NCBI GenBank assembly: GCA_902595515.1 | Contig: CACJQK010000003.1 | Location: forward strand, 62,001 to 126,000 | From: an uncultured SAR116 cluster alpha proteobacterium | GTDB taxonomy: Bacteria; Pseudomonadota; Alphaproteobacteria; Puniceispirillales; Marisalimonadaceae | Length of the DNA: 64,000 nt | Direction of reading: 5' to 3' | Shown here: positions 25,420 to 33,614 of the stretch, piece by piece | Position numbering within the stretch: position 1 is the first letter of the stretch | How the letters are laid out: each line of letters opens with the position of its first letter | Notes under the pieces: model-generated | Seen by the model: the letters and a program-made list of their open reading frames with translations, nothing else | Databases searched by the model: none | What the model was told of the DNA's origin: nothing | Program-made: the position numbers and the translations under genes

Positions 25420-25941
25420 CTATGTTCTTCTTGCACTTTTTAACATCATAAGCATCATGTCTTTGTCAATTTCTAAAACTGTTTCATAAGTATCAACTCC
25501 TGTAGGATTAATTCTAACAGTTTTAGCACCCCTAATAATGCCTTTAACAACTGCTCTAAATGTATCATTTTGAACCATTAGGTCTATTACCGTTGTGTTA
25601 GAGTCAACTTGAATACCGTGAATTTGTTCTGCTAATTCTCTCATTGCTGCCATTCTTGCTGATCTTATAGCCATCAATCTTTTTTGAGCATCTGTTCTAC
25701 CTGGCTGGCTAGAAACAACAGCATATCCAACTGCAGACAAAGTTGGAATTTTTTCAACTGAGCTATCAAAAACTTCTTTTAAAGCAACAATACCGTCACT
25801 TTCAGAGTTGATTTGCTTTGCATTAAAACTATTTGTTGGTGAAAAATTGGAGTTAGCTAAATTCTGCAAGCATCCTGTACTCAAAAATAATGAGCATGTT
25901 GTAAAACCAACTAAAAAAGTTTTTCGATTAATAAATGACAT
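25420..25941 (-). CDS. flgP: FlgP-like outer-membrane lipoprotein (LPP20 family)
   Basis: 173 residues with a lipobox LSTGC giving lipidation at Cys24. The body (SAVGYAVVSSQPGRTDAQKR then LMAIRSARMAAMRELAEQIHG) is typical of the LPP20/FlgP family. FlgP lipoproteins form an outer disk or ring needed for motility in Vibrio and Campylobacter. First gene of the run flgP-flgT-LysM-flgA-flgM, with a sigma-54 type promoter 36-53 bases upstream. Confidence 0.8.
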   Translation of the reverse strand: MSFINRKTFLVGFTTCSLFLSTGCLQNLANSNFSPTNSFNAKQINSESDGIVALKEVFDSSVEKIPTLSAVGYAVVSSQPGRTDAQKRLMAIRSARMAAMRELAEQIHGIQVDSNTTVIDLMVQNDTFRAVVKGIIRGAKTVRINPTGVDTYETVLEIDKDMMLMMLKSARRT

Positions 25942-25976
25942 CCAATACTCCTGAATAAAAATTATTTCAGTCTAGT

Positions 25977-25994
25977 ATGCAGAATACATGCCAA
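25977..25994 (-). promoter_or_regulatory. Sigma-54 type promoter upstream of flgP
   Basis: Minus strand TTGGCATGTATTCTGCAT with exact GG-N10-GC spacing. It lies upstream of the flgP-flgT-flgA-flgM run in a 227-base divergent intergenic region that carries a second such site facing flhA. Confidence 0.75.
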
Positions 25995-26061
25995 TAATTT
26001 AATATATAAGTTTTAAGAAACAATAATAAATTAAAATCATCTTTAATAAAATATAATGAGT

Positions 26062-26079
26062 TTGGCATCATTCTTGCTT
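26062..26079 (+). promoter_or_regulatory. Sigma-54 type promoter upstream of flhA
   Basis: Plus strand TTGGCATCATTCTTGCTT, GG-N10-GC spacing, about 90 bases before the flhA start. The best consensus match of the five sites (TTGCTT at -12). Confidence 0.78.
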
Positions 26080-26168
26080 CTATTAATAATTATGATTTTT
26101 AAAAACTCAATTATTTTAAGTCATTGTTTTTGTTGTGTATTTCACTTGAGGTCAATTAAGGAGATGTC

Positions 26169-28286
26169 ATGAATTTGACAAATGCATTAGGTGCACAAAA
26201 TTTTGTATCAGATAGATTAAAGCCATTTGGATTACCTATAGCTATCTTGATGTTAATGGTTATGATGGTAATTCCACTTCCATCAATATTATTAGATGTA
26301 TTTTTTACAACAAATATTTTGTTATCACTATTAATATTGATGGTTTCAATTCATACTTTTAGACCCTTAGATTTTTCAAGTTTTCCTACAGTCCTTCTAT
26401 TTGCAACAATATTACGATTGGGTTTAAATGTTGCATCTACAAGAATTGTCCTTAGTGCTGGTCACACAGGTCCTGATGCAGCAGGAAAGGTTATTGAAGC
26501 ATTCGGAGAATTTGTTATTGCTGGCAATTATGTTGTTGGTATTTTTGTTTTTGCAATATTAATTATTATTAATTTAGTGGTTATTACAAAAGGAGCTGGA
26601 AGAGTTTCTGAAGTCTCTGCTAGATTTACATTAGATGCTATGCCTGGCAAACAGATGGCGATAGATGCTGACCTAAATGCAGGACTTTTAACTAGCGAAG
26701 AGGCAAAACAGAGAAGAGATGATATAGCTAAAGAAGCTGATTTTTATGGATCAATGGATGGTGCTTCAAAATTTGTAAAAGGTGATGCAATTGCTGGAAT
26801 CTTAATATTACTTATAAATATTATTGGGGGGTTAGTTATTGGAATTGCACAACATGATTTACCAGTTTCAATTGCTGCTGAGAATTATATTATATTATCT
26901 GTAGGTGACGGATTAGTAGCACAAATACCTTCTTTATTATTGGCTATTGCAACTGCCATAATTGTTACCAGAGTATCAACTAGCCAAGACCTTTCCAAAC
27001 AGATTGGTTCTCAAATTGGGGTCAAACAAGCTTGGCTTCCTAGTGCCTGCGTTCTATTTCTTCTTGGTTTAATCCCCGGCATGCCTAACACATTATTTTT
27101 GCTTGGTTCAGCATTAACTTTTTTTGTTTGGTGGATTATTAGAAAAAATACTAAAAGTACTAATGATAACGAAACGTTATTATCAGAAAATAATATGGGT
27201 GATATTAAATCCGAAAATGACCCAGATGAAAATGTTATTTCCTTATCAGAAATAGCTGACAATTCGTCAATATCTATGCAATTAGGATATGGATTGATAC
27301 AACTTGTTGATGATGAAAATGACGGTCCATTGATTGCTAGAATAACAGGTGTAAGAAAACAAATATCAAAAGAATTAGGTTTTGTTATTCCGCAAGTAAG
27401 AATAAGAGATGATTTAACGCTAGAAGCAAATCACTACAGAATAAGGATTGGACAAGAAATTGTTGCTGAAGACAAAGTTTTTCCTCAATTACTTTTAGCC
27501 ATACCAGGAGATAATGCTCAAACAAAAATTGAAGGTACGGATGTAAAAGATCCAAGTTTTAAAATGGATGCGACTTGGATTGAGCCTCATCAACAGGCTA
27601 GAGCTGAGAATTTGGGGTATATGGTAGTAGAACCTGAAGCAGTAATAGCAACTCACTTAAACCAAATTTTATCTAAACAAGCCTCCGAGTTGCTCGGTCA
27701 AGATGATGTACAATTATTGTTAGATAATTTATCAAAATCATCTCCACAATTAGTATCCTCAACTGTACCTAAATTGGTTCCATTAAATATTCTTACGACT
27801 ATTTTAAAAACGTTATTAACTGAAAAAATGCCTATAAGTGATTTAAAGCGTATTTTAGAGGTTTTAGCTAGTCAAAATGTTAAAAACATGTCACCAATAG
27901 AATTAGCTGAAGCAATAAGACCAACAATTTCTGGATTATTAATACAGCAAATTGCACCTTTAAACAGTGCTCTTCCTGTAATAACATTCACAGCAGATTT
28001 AGAACAACTGATAGTCAATGTTGCTAAGCAAACAGGAGCTAATGGTCTTATACTTGAAGCTAATCTAATTCAGAAAATAGTTTCAGCAATAAATTCTGTC
28101 ATGGAAAAAATGCAAAGTGAAAATAGAAAGGCTGTGATGATTACAGCACCTGTAATTAGAAGAGATCTATCTCATATGCTAAGACAACATATTCCTTCTT
28201 TAGATGTACTTTCATTTACTGAATTACCAGATAACAAAAAAATTGAAGTAGTAGCTAATATTGGATCAGAAGAACAAAACAATTAA
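26169..28286 (+). CDS. flhA: Flagellar type III export gate protein FlhA
   Basis: Export gate of the flagellar type III system in the inner membrane, 705 residues, normal length. The first 330 residues hold about eight membrane helices and the conserved loop (KGAGRVSEVSARFTLDAMPG then KQMAIDADLNAGLL). The cytoplasmic half (GYGLIQLVDDENDGPLIARI; DPSFKMDATWIEP) binds chaperone-substrate complexes. AAGGAG lies 6 bases upstream. It leads the flhA-flhF-flhG-fliA run. Confidence 0.97.
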   Translation: MNLTNALGAQNFVSDRLKPFGLPIAILMLMVMMVIPLPSILLDVFFTTNILLSLLILMVSIHTFRPLDFSSFPTVLLFATILRLGLNVASTRIVLSAGHTGPDAAGKVIEAFGEFVIAGNYVVGIFVFAILIIINLVVITKGAGRVSEVSARFTLDAMPGKQMAIDADLNAGLLTSEEAKQRRDDIAKEADFYGSMDGASKFVKGDAIAGILILLINIIGGLVIGIAQHDLPVSIAAENYIILSVGDGLVAQIPSLLLAIATAIIVTRVSTSQDLSKQIGSQIGVKQAWLPSACVLFLLGLIPGMPNTLFLLGSALTFFVWWIIRKNTKSTNDNETLLSENNMGDIKSENDPDENVISLSEIADNSSISMQLGYGLIQLVDDENDGPLIARITGVRKQISKELGFVIPQVRIRDDLTLEANHYRIRIGQEIVAEDKVFPQLLLAIPGDNAQTKIEGTDVKDPSFKMDATWIEPHQQARAENLGYMVVEPEAVIATHLNQILSKQASELLGQDDVQLLLDNLSKSSPQLVSSTVPKLVPLNILTTILKTLLTEKMPISDLKRILEVLASQNVKNMSPIELAEAIRPTISGLLIQQIAPLNSALPVITFTADLEQLIVNVAKQTGANGLILEANLIQKIVSAINSVMEKMQSENRKAVMITAPVIRRDLSHMLRQHIPSLDVLSFTELPDNKKIEVVANIGSEEQNN

Positions 28287-28312
28287 ATTAATATAAAAAT
28301 ATGGAGAAATAA

Positions 28313-29503
28313 ATGACACAACATAAGGTAATTGCAGACGACAGTTTGTCAGCTATGGATGAAATCTCAAGAATCCTTGGTAAAGAAGCTGTAATACTTG
28401 AAACAAAAAGGGTAAATGGAAAAATTGAAATTATAGGCTCTAATAATATTGAGGACATAGCTTCATCTAATGCAAAAAAAATAAACAAACAGAAATCAGA
28501 TTTTAGTCATTTATTTTCAAACCATAATTTAAAAAAAGATCTACAAAAAAGACAATTCAATAAGATAATAGAAAGTAAAAATATGGAAAATGAAATTGGA
28601 TCTGAAAAACTTGAAGAGTACAATTATAATAAATTGTCAAAAAATTTTATTGATATTGAGACTTTCTCAAACTTTACTAATAAAATTGAGAATTTACTTA
28701 AGAATATGATTGTCACAGATATTTATGAATTTAATAATTACAATAGTAAATCATTAACTATTGAGTTATTGAAAAAAGGTTTTTCCAAAAATATTGTGTC
28801 TGAATTTCAAGAAAAAATTATGAATAATGAAAAAATTGAAGATCCTGAATTATTTTTTTATCACTACCTAGCAAAAAAATTGGTTTTACCTTTTGAAGAT
28901 CAGGTTATAAATTCAGACGTTATGTTTTTAAATGGGCCAACTGGTTCTGGGAAAACTACATTATGTGCTAAAATTTCATCTTATATTTTAGATAATTTAT
29001 TTTCTGCTAACGAAAAAGAAAAGCTGTCAATTTTAAGTTTTTCTCCAAAATCAACAGTTAATTCTAAGCTTTTAAATTTTGGAAAATTATTAAACTTAAA
29101 AGTATCTTCTGTTTCTTCATTAGATAACTTGGTTAAGTATATTGAAGAAAATAAACTGAAAACTAAGTTAATAGTAGATATATCTTTAGAAAACGATGAA
29201 TTATCAGGGTATTTAGAGTATCTTGAAAAGATAACTTTAAATAAAAAATATCTAAATTTATTAGCTATACCTTCAAGCACCAACAAAAATATGATAAAAT
29301 CAATGATGAACCTTTTTAAAAGTTCATTTCCTACAATTGCATTGACAAAGTTAGATGAATCGCAAATCAGTGCAGAGGAGTTATCCATTTTTGCAGAGCT
29401 AAATTGTAGAATAGGTATATTGTCAGGTTCAAGGTCTATTATTGGTTCATTAGCTTTTGCTAAAAGTGAAGTTTTGGCACAATATATGAAAGACATTACT
29501 TAA
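28313..29503 (+). CDS. flhF: FlhF, SRP-type GTPase for flagellar placement, with degenerate G3
   Basis: 396 residues. FlhF sets the position (usually polar) and number of flagella together with FlhG. A P-loop is clear (LNGPTGSGKTTLCAK, about residues 205-219), and the G4 motif TKLDE is present. The G3 motif, normally DTAGR, reads DISLEND, so the switch-II glycine and arginine are missing. The N-terminal region (MTQHKVIADDSLSAMDEISR) is the usual B domain start followed by a low-complexity charged linker. GGAG lies 6 bases upstream. Possibly a GTP-binding form with poor hydrolysis. Confidence 0.88.
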   Translation: MTQHKVIADDSLSAMDEISRILGKEAVILETKRVNGKIEIIGSNNIEDIASSNAKKINKQKSDFSHLFSNHNLKKDLQKRQFNKIIESKNMENEIGSEKLEEYNYNKLSKNFIDIETFSNFTNKIENLLKNMIVTDIYEFNNYNSKSLTIELLKKGFSKNIVSEFQEKIMNNEKIEDPELFFYHYLAKKLVLPFEDQVINSDVMFLNGPTGSGKTTLCAKISSYILDNLFSANEKEKLSILSFSPKSTVNSKLLNFGKLLNLKVSSVSSLDNLVKYIEENKLKTKLIVDISLENDELSGYLEYLEKITLNKKYLNLLAIPSSTNKNMIKSMMNLFKSSFPTIALTKLDESQISAEELSIFAELNCRIGILSGSRSIIGSLAFAKSEVLAQYMKDIT

Positions 29504-29525
29504 TAATAAAGAATTAGGATAAATT

Positions 29526-30302
29526 ATGACCACTACAATTGCCATAACTTCAGGAAAAGGGGGAGTTGGTAAGACAACTATAGCCGTTAATCTTGCTTTA
29601 AGTTTAGCTTTACAAAAAAAAGAAACACTTCTTTTAGATGCGGATTTAGGTATGGCAAATGCACATATTTTACTTGGGATTAATCCAAAATTTTCACTGG
29701 ATGATTTTGTAACCGGAAATATGCCACTCAATAAAGTAATTACAACTTTAGATAATAACTTAAAATTTGTATCAGGTGGAAATGCTATTAATAGGCTGCT
29801 CAATCTAAGTGATCTAGAACGACACAAGATTATCAAAAGCTTTAACGATCTTAATAATAAACCTGAATTCATGTTAATTGATGTAGGAGCAGGAGCTGAA
29901 ACTTCATCAATGACTTTTATGGCATCTGCAGATAAAGTTATAGTTGTTATAACTGGGGAGCCCACAAGTTTTATTGATGCTTATACCCTTATAAAAACAG
30001 CTTTTTTAGATTATAAAATGATAAATTTTGGCATTGTAATAAACATGGCATCATCACCAATACATGCCAAATTAAATTTTGACAAATTTCAATCTATTGC
30101 TCAAAAATTTTTGGATGTTAATCTAAAGTTTATTGGACACATTCCAAATTCACAAAAAGTTAAAAATTCTATTATCTCAAGGACGGCACTAGTTTCTTCA
30201 AAAAATAATAGTCCAGAATCAAAATCATTTAATGAAATTTCTTCAAAACTATCATTGGTTGAAAAAAATAATATTGGTACAATTAAATTTTTTGATATTT
30301 AA
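29526..30302 (+). CDS. flhG: FlhG/FleN MinD-like ATPase controlling flagellar number
   Basis: 258-residue MinD-type ATPase. The deviant Walker A (TSGKGGVGKTTIAVNLAL, residues 8-25), switch region DADLGMANAHILLG and Walker B MLIDVGAGAE are all present. It follows flhF by 22 bases with AGGA upstream, the standard flhF-flhG order, and should antagonise FlhF and limit the flagellar regulator. Confidence 0.94.
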   Translation: MTTTIAITSGKGGVGKTTIAVNLALSLALQKKETLLLDADLGMANAHILLGINPKFSLDDFVTGNMPLNKVITTLDNNLKFVSGGNAINRLLNLSDLERHKIIKSFNDLNNKPEFMLIDVGAGAETSSMTFMASADKVIVVITGEPTSFIDAYTLIKTAFLDYKMINFGIVINMASSPIHAKLNFDKFQSIAQKFLDVNLKFIGHIPNSQKVKNSIISRTALVSSKNNSPESKSFNEISSKLSLVEKNNIGTIKFFDI

Positions 30303-30325
30303 AATATTTCTATGGAAGTTTCAAA

Positions 30326-31030
30326 ATGAATAGTTACTCAAAAATAATTAAACCAAATGCAGATCAATTAATTAATGATCATATAAGTTTGGTAAAAAAA
30401 ATTTCATGGCATGTGCATGGAAGGGTAAACTCTATAATTGATATTGAAGATATTATACAAATTGGGATGCTGGGGCTTATCTCTGCTGCAAAAAATTATG
30501 TGCCTCAAAAAAATGCTTCTTTTGCTTCATACGCAAGCATTAGAGTTAAAGGTGAAATTTTAGATTATTTGAGAAAAAGTTCAAATTTAGATAGGACAAC
30601 AATATCAATCAAAAAAGATTCTGAAAAAGCAATAAATATTTTAAGAAATAAGTTAGGTAGAGAACCCTTCCTAAACGAAATAGCTAATGAACTTGGTATG
30701 TCACCTGAAAAATATCAAGAATGGTCTCATGCCTTTGAAGCAAGTGTTATTAAAAGCTTAGAAGATTCATATGATGATTATTCAAATTGGTTTAGTTCAA
30801 ATGACTTAAATCCAGAAGAGCAGATAAATGACGTAGAGCTTAGAAATAAATTAAAAGAGGCCTTAAAAAGATTAGAAGGTAATGAGGCTATTATTATTCA
30901 ATTATATTTTGTTGAAGAACTAAATATATATGAAATTGCTAAGGTGATGGATGTTACAACTGGAAGAGTTTCTCAAATAAAAACCTCAGCTATTAGAAGA
31001 ATTAGAGAACAACTTAAAAAAGACAATTAA
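30326..31030 (+). CDS. fliA: Flagellar sigma factor FliA (sigma-28)
   Basis: 234 residues. Region 2 (DIIQIGMLGLISAAKNYVPQ then ASFASYASIRVKGEILDYLR) and region 4 (LNIYEIAKVMDVTTGRVSQI) match FliA/WhiG sigma factors. It should direct late genes such as flagellin. Antagonist FlgM is encoded nearby. Follows flhG by 23 bases. Confidence 0.95.
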   Translation: MNSYSKIIKPNADQLINDHISLVKKISWHVHGRVNSIIDIEDIIQIGMLGLISAAKNYVPQKNASFASYASIRVKGEILDYLRKSSNLDRTTISIKKDSEKAINILRNKLGREPFLNEIANELGMSPEKYQEWSHAFEASVIKSLEDSYDDYSNWFSSNDLNPEEQINDVELRNKLKEALKRLEGNEAIIIQLYFVEELNIYEIAKVMDVTTGRVSQIKTSAIRRIREQLKKDN

Positions 31031-31037
31031 TTTTAGT

Positions 31038-31418
31038 ATGCAAAAATTAGAGATGCTCATAAAAACAATTGATGCGCATTATGACAGTAAACATCAAATA
31101 GAATGTATATATTTATCATGTAGTCTTTTAAACATTGCTAGAGGCACATGTAATATCATGATTTTTGACGAGAAAAGTAACTTTCAAAATAAAATAACAA
31201 TTAAGTATGAAAGAGCAATTATGTCTGGCTCAATCAGTGTTAATAATGATTATTTCAATAAATTACAAAATCAATTATCACTAAAAAATGAACGTCCTGC
31301 TAGACTAGAATTATTGATTAGGGATAAATTGAATATTAATAAAAACGGAATTTTATTCCTAAAAAAAGAATTAATTTCAGAAATTACGGAATATAAGTTT
31401 TTTATTCCATTACTATAA
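31038..31418 (+). CDS. Hypothetical protein downstream of fliA
   Basis: 126-residue soluble protein I do not recognise, starting 7 bases after the fliA stop and so likely cotranscribed. It has mixed alpha/beta character with an N-terminal helix (LEMLIKTIDAHYDSKHQIEC), three cysteines and a strongly basic centre. No membrane segment or signal. It converges with the short hook-like gene. A flagellar regulatory role is possible by location only. Confidence 0.55.
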   Translation: MQKLEMLIKTIDAHYDSKHQIECIYLSCSLLNIARGTCNIMIFDEKSNFQNKITIKYERAIMSGSISVNNDYFNKLQNQLSLKNERPARLELLIRDKLNINKNGILFLKKELISEITEYKFFIPLL

Positions 31419-31430
31419 AAAAATACGCTA

Positions 31431-32234
31431 TTACCGGTCAATCAATCTTTTTGTTACATCAACTTCTGTTTGAAGAAGTCTGGAAACTCCCGAAAATGCC
31501 TGCTGTGCTTTAAGCATAGTTATCATTTCTGAAGTAATATCAACATTTGATCTTTCTAAGTTACCTGCTTCAATTTTACCAAATGCTCCATTCATTGGAA
31601 TACCATAATTTGGCAATCCTGATTTTATATTAGTTTGATAACGATTATTACCAACTTGTTTTAATCCAGTTTCATTAGGAAATGATGCAAGAACAAAATT
31701 TCCGATTACTACTTCATCATCTAGTCCGTAAGTAGCTGTAATTTTACCATTTGAACTAACATTTATATTTGAAATCATAGATGTGGTTTGATCTTCATTT
31801 ACTCTTCTTGGAGGTATGACTATATTTTTTAAAACTGTATTATCCTGACCAAGATAACCCATTACTTTTAATCCATCATTTGTAACAACTTCACCTTTTG
31901 AAGAAATATCAAATGAACCATCTCTAGTAAAAAAAGGAGTTTCTAACATTTTTTCGTTTACAACTGAAAAAAATCCCAAACCTGTTATAGCTAAATCTAA
32001 AGCACCATTTGTTGTTTTAAGGGAACCTTGGCTCATTTGTAAGATTGGATCATTTACACCTACTCCCTGACCGGAAAATTTATTAGAAGATGAGGATCTA
32101 TCTCTAGAATATATATGCTGAAAATTAGTCTTGCTTTTTTTAAATGCTGTACTATTAACATTTGCAATATTATTAGAAACAATTCCCAATTCTTTTGTAT
32201 TTGCGTTAAATGCACTTTTTAAAATTGATAGCAT
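31431..32234 (-). CDS. Second, short FlgE/FlgG-like hook or rod protein
   Basis: 267 residues with the rod/hook N-terminus (LGIVSNNIANVNSTAFKKSK, residues 16-35) and ALDLAITGLGFFSVV. The C-terminus (EAGNLERSNVDITSEMITML then KAQQAFSGVSRLLQTEVDVT) is closer to FlgE than to FlgG, which has N.V.ELV.MI. Its size equals FlgG, and FlgE, FlgF and FlgG are all present elsewhere, so this is an extra axial protein. It stands alone on the minus strand with its own sigma-54 type promoter. Candidates are an alternative hook, a rod-hook adaptor or a hook-length component. Confidence 0.8.
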   Translation of the reverse strand: MLSILKSAFNANTKELGIVSNNIANVNSTAFKKSKTNFQHIYSRDRSSSSNKFSGQGVGVNDPILQMSQGSLKTTNGALDLAITGLGFFSVVNEKMLETPFFTRDGSFDISSKGEVVTNDGLKVMGYLGQDNTVLKNIVIPPRRVNEDQTTSMISNINVSSNGKITATYGLDDEVVIGNFVLASFPNETGLKQVGNNRYQTNIKSGLPNYGIPMNGAFGKIEAGNLERSNVDITSEMITMLKAQQAFSGVSRLLQTEVDVTKRLIDR

Positions 32235-32258
32235 AGTATATCTCCTATGAAGTTAACG

Positions 32259-32276
32259 TAGCAATATTTATGCCAT
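32259..32276 (-). promoter_or_regulatory. Sigma-54 type promoter upstream of short hook-like gene
   Basis: Minus strand ATGGCATAAATATTGCTA with GG-N10-GC spacing, 25-42 bases before the start at 32234. The leader would be very short but includes AGGAG. Confidence 0.72.
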
Positions 32277-32370
32277 TGACTTTATGCATAATAAAATTTT
32301 ATAAACATCTTGTTATTTTGAACGTAATAATATTTAATTAAATTTAATTAAAATCTGGAGTCTTAGAAAA

Positions 32371-32769
32371 ATGAGCTTATCCTCTAAAAGTACAGATTTG
32401 ATAAAATTAAATGAAAAAAAAGCACAGCTTCCAATAAAATTTGATCAAAAAAATATTAATCAAGCCCTAGAGCTCGTTGATAAAGACTTAATATTAAAAA
32501 ATAGAGAACAAGTAAAAAAATATTTGCCTGACATTTTAGGAAGAGTTCTTGCAAGAATTTGGATTGATAAATCATTTAAAGAAAATTTTAAATCTAATCC
32601 AAGGCAAGTACTGGAGGATAATGGTGTGTTTTTACCAAATGATATGATTTTAGAATTTCAAAAACCAAATTCTGACAGACCAAAAATAATTGTTTATGAA
32701 ACTAAAAAAAACTCAAATTTTAAAGTTAGGGTTGTTCAATTACAATTAGTAATGTTAGCAGGTAGATAA
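32371..32769 (+). CDS. Small protein with nitrile-hydratase-leader-like (NHLP) domain
   Basis: 132 residues. The middle (WIDKSFKENFKSNPRQVLED then NGVFLPNDMILEF) resembles the nitrile hydratase alpha-subunit fold segment used as NHLP-type leader in some modified-peptide precursors (W.D..FK..L..dP...L...G...P). There is no nitrile hydratase metal motif (CxxCSC) and no Gly-Gly leader end; the C-terminus is VQLQLVMLAGR. No modification enzymes are nearby. Preceded by GGAG 11 bases before the ATG. Function unknown; the domain likeness is my own pattern reading. Confidence 0.6.
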   Translation: MSLSSKSTDLIKLNEKKAQLPIKFDQKNINQALELVDKDLILKNREQVKKYLPDILGRVLARIWIDKSFKENFKSNPRQVLEDNGVFLPNDMILEFQKPNSDRPKIIVYETKKNSNFKVRVVQLQLVMLAGR

Positions 32770-32798
32770 TATTTTTTTTGTAAAAGAAATTAAAAATT

Positions 32799-33401
32799 AT
32801 GAAAAAATTAATAAAAATTTTTTTTATTTTTGTTGTTATTTTTACAACATCTCTTTCATTAGCAGTTGAAAAAGAACAAAATATCCAAAATATTTATAAA
32901 CTTTTACAAGAAAAAAAATTTGAAGAAAGTATAAAAAACTTGCAAATTTTATCAGAACAAAATGACATAAATGCGCAACTACTGTATTCTAAAATTTTAT
33001 TTTCAGGAGATTTAACACCTCAAGATTTTGAAAATTCATACTTTTGGGGATTTTCTGCACTGTTAGGTGGTCTTAAAAAGTCATCTATTATTCTAGATAA
33101 ATTAAATGAATATTTAACAGAAGAACAAATTAATGAAATTACAATAAAACTTAGGGAATTTTTAGAAAAAAAAGCATTTCAAAAAGATAAAAAAGCTATT
33201 ATTCAAATTGCAAAAATATATGAAACCTTTACTGAACCTCCTGATTTAATTAATGCATATACTTGGTACAATATTGCTGTGGCTAAAGGAATAAAAACTG
33301 CAAAGCCTAAGAGAAACGAAATTTTAGATAGTCTGAATGAAAAAGATTTGCTTGAAGCCCAATCTTTATCGATTAAGCTATTTAAAAAAATTAATGATTA
33401 A
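32799..33401 (+). CDS. Secreted Sel1/TPR-like repeat protein
   Basis: 200 residues with a signal peptide (KIFFIFVVIFTTSLSLAV). The body has helix-turn-helix repeats (QEKKFEESIKNLQILSEQND; then ENSYFWGFSALLGG and DLINAYTWYNIAVAKGIKTA) resembling Sel1-like repeats. Probably a periplasmic protein-protein scaffold. Lies 29 bases after the NHLP-like gene and 11 bases before the 62-residue gene, in a run of four small genes ending at a terminator. Confidence 0.65.
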   Translation: MKKLIKIFFIFVVIFTTSLSLAVEKEQNIQNIYKLLQEKKFEESIKNLQILSEQNDINAQLLYSKILFSGDLTPQDFENSYFWGFSALLGGLKKSSIILDKLNEYLTEEQINEITIKLREFLEKKAFQKDKKAIIQIAKIYETFTEPPDLINAYTWYNIAVAKGIKTAKPKRNEILDSLNEKDLLEAQSLSIKLFKKIND

Positions 33402-33412
33402 TGGAGTTTTTC

Positions 33413-33601
33413 ATGAAATATAAGGTTCATTGGTTAATAGACGGTCTAGTTGAAATAGATGCTAATGATATTGATACAGCGGAAAATACAATAAAAAATA
33501 AAATTGAAAGTTTTATTAAGGATAATGCACAGTTTTTTGAAGACGTAGGAGCAAAAGCTGTTCAAGGTCAAGCTTATTTGCCAGGATCAGATGAAGAATA
33601 A
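33413..33601 (+). CDS. Small conserved-looking protein, 62 aa
   Basis: 62 residues from ATG 33413, with GGAG 6 bases upstream at 33403-33406. An in-frame ATG at 33401 contains that ribosome site and is rejected. The N-terminus MKYKVHWLIDGLVEIDAND has a beta-helix-beta look, followed by a helix and an acidic tail. No recognised family. Its stop lies 13 bases before the next start. Confidence 0.6.
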   Translation: MKYKVHWLIDGLVEIDANDIDTAENTIKNKIESFIKDNAQFFEDVGAKAVQGQAYLPGSDEE

Positions 33602-33614
33602 TGAGGAAGATAAA

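Noticed and set aside
32371-32769. True nitrile hydratase alpha subunit
   Set aside because: Too short and lacks the cysteine-rich metal motif; no beta subunit adjacent.
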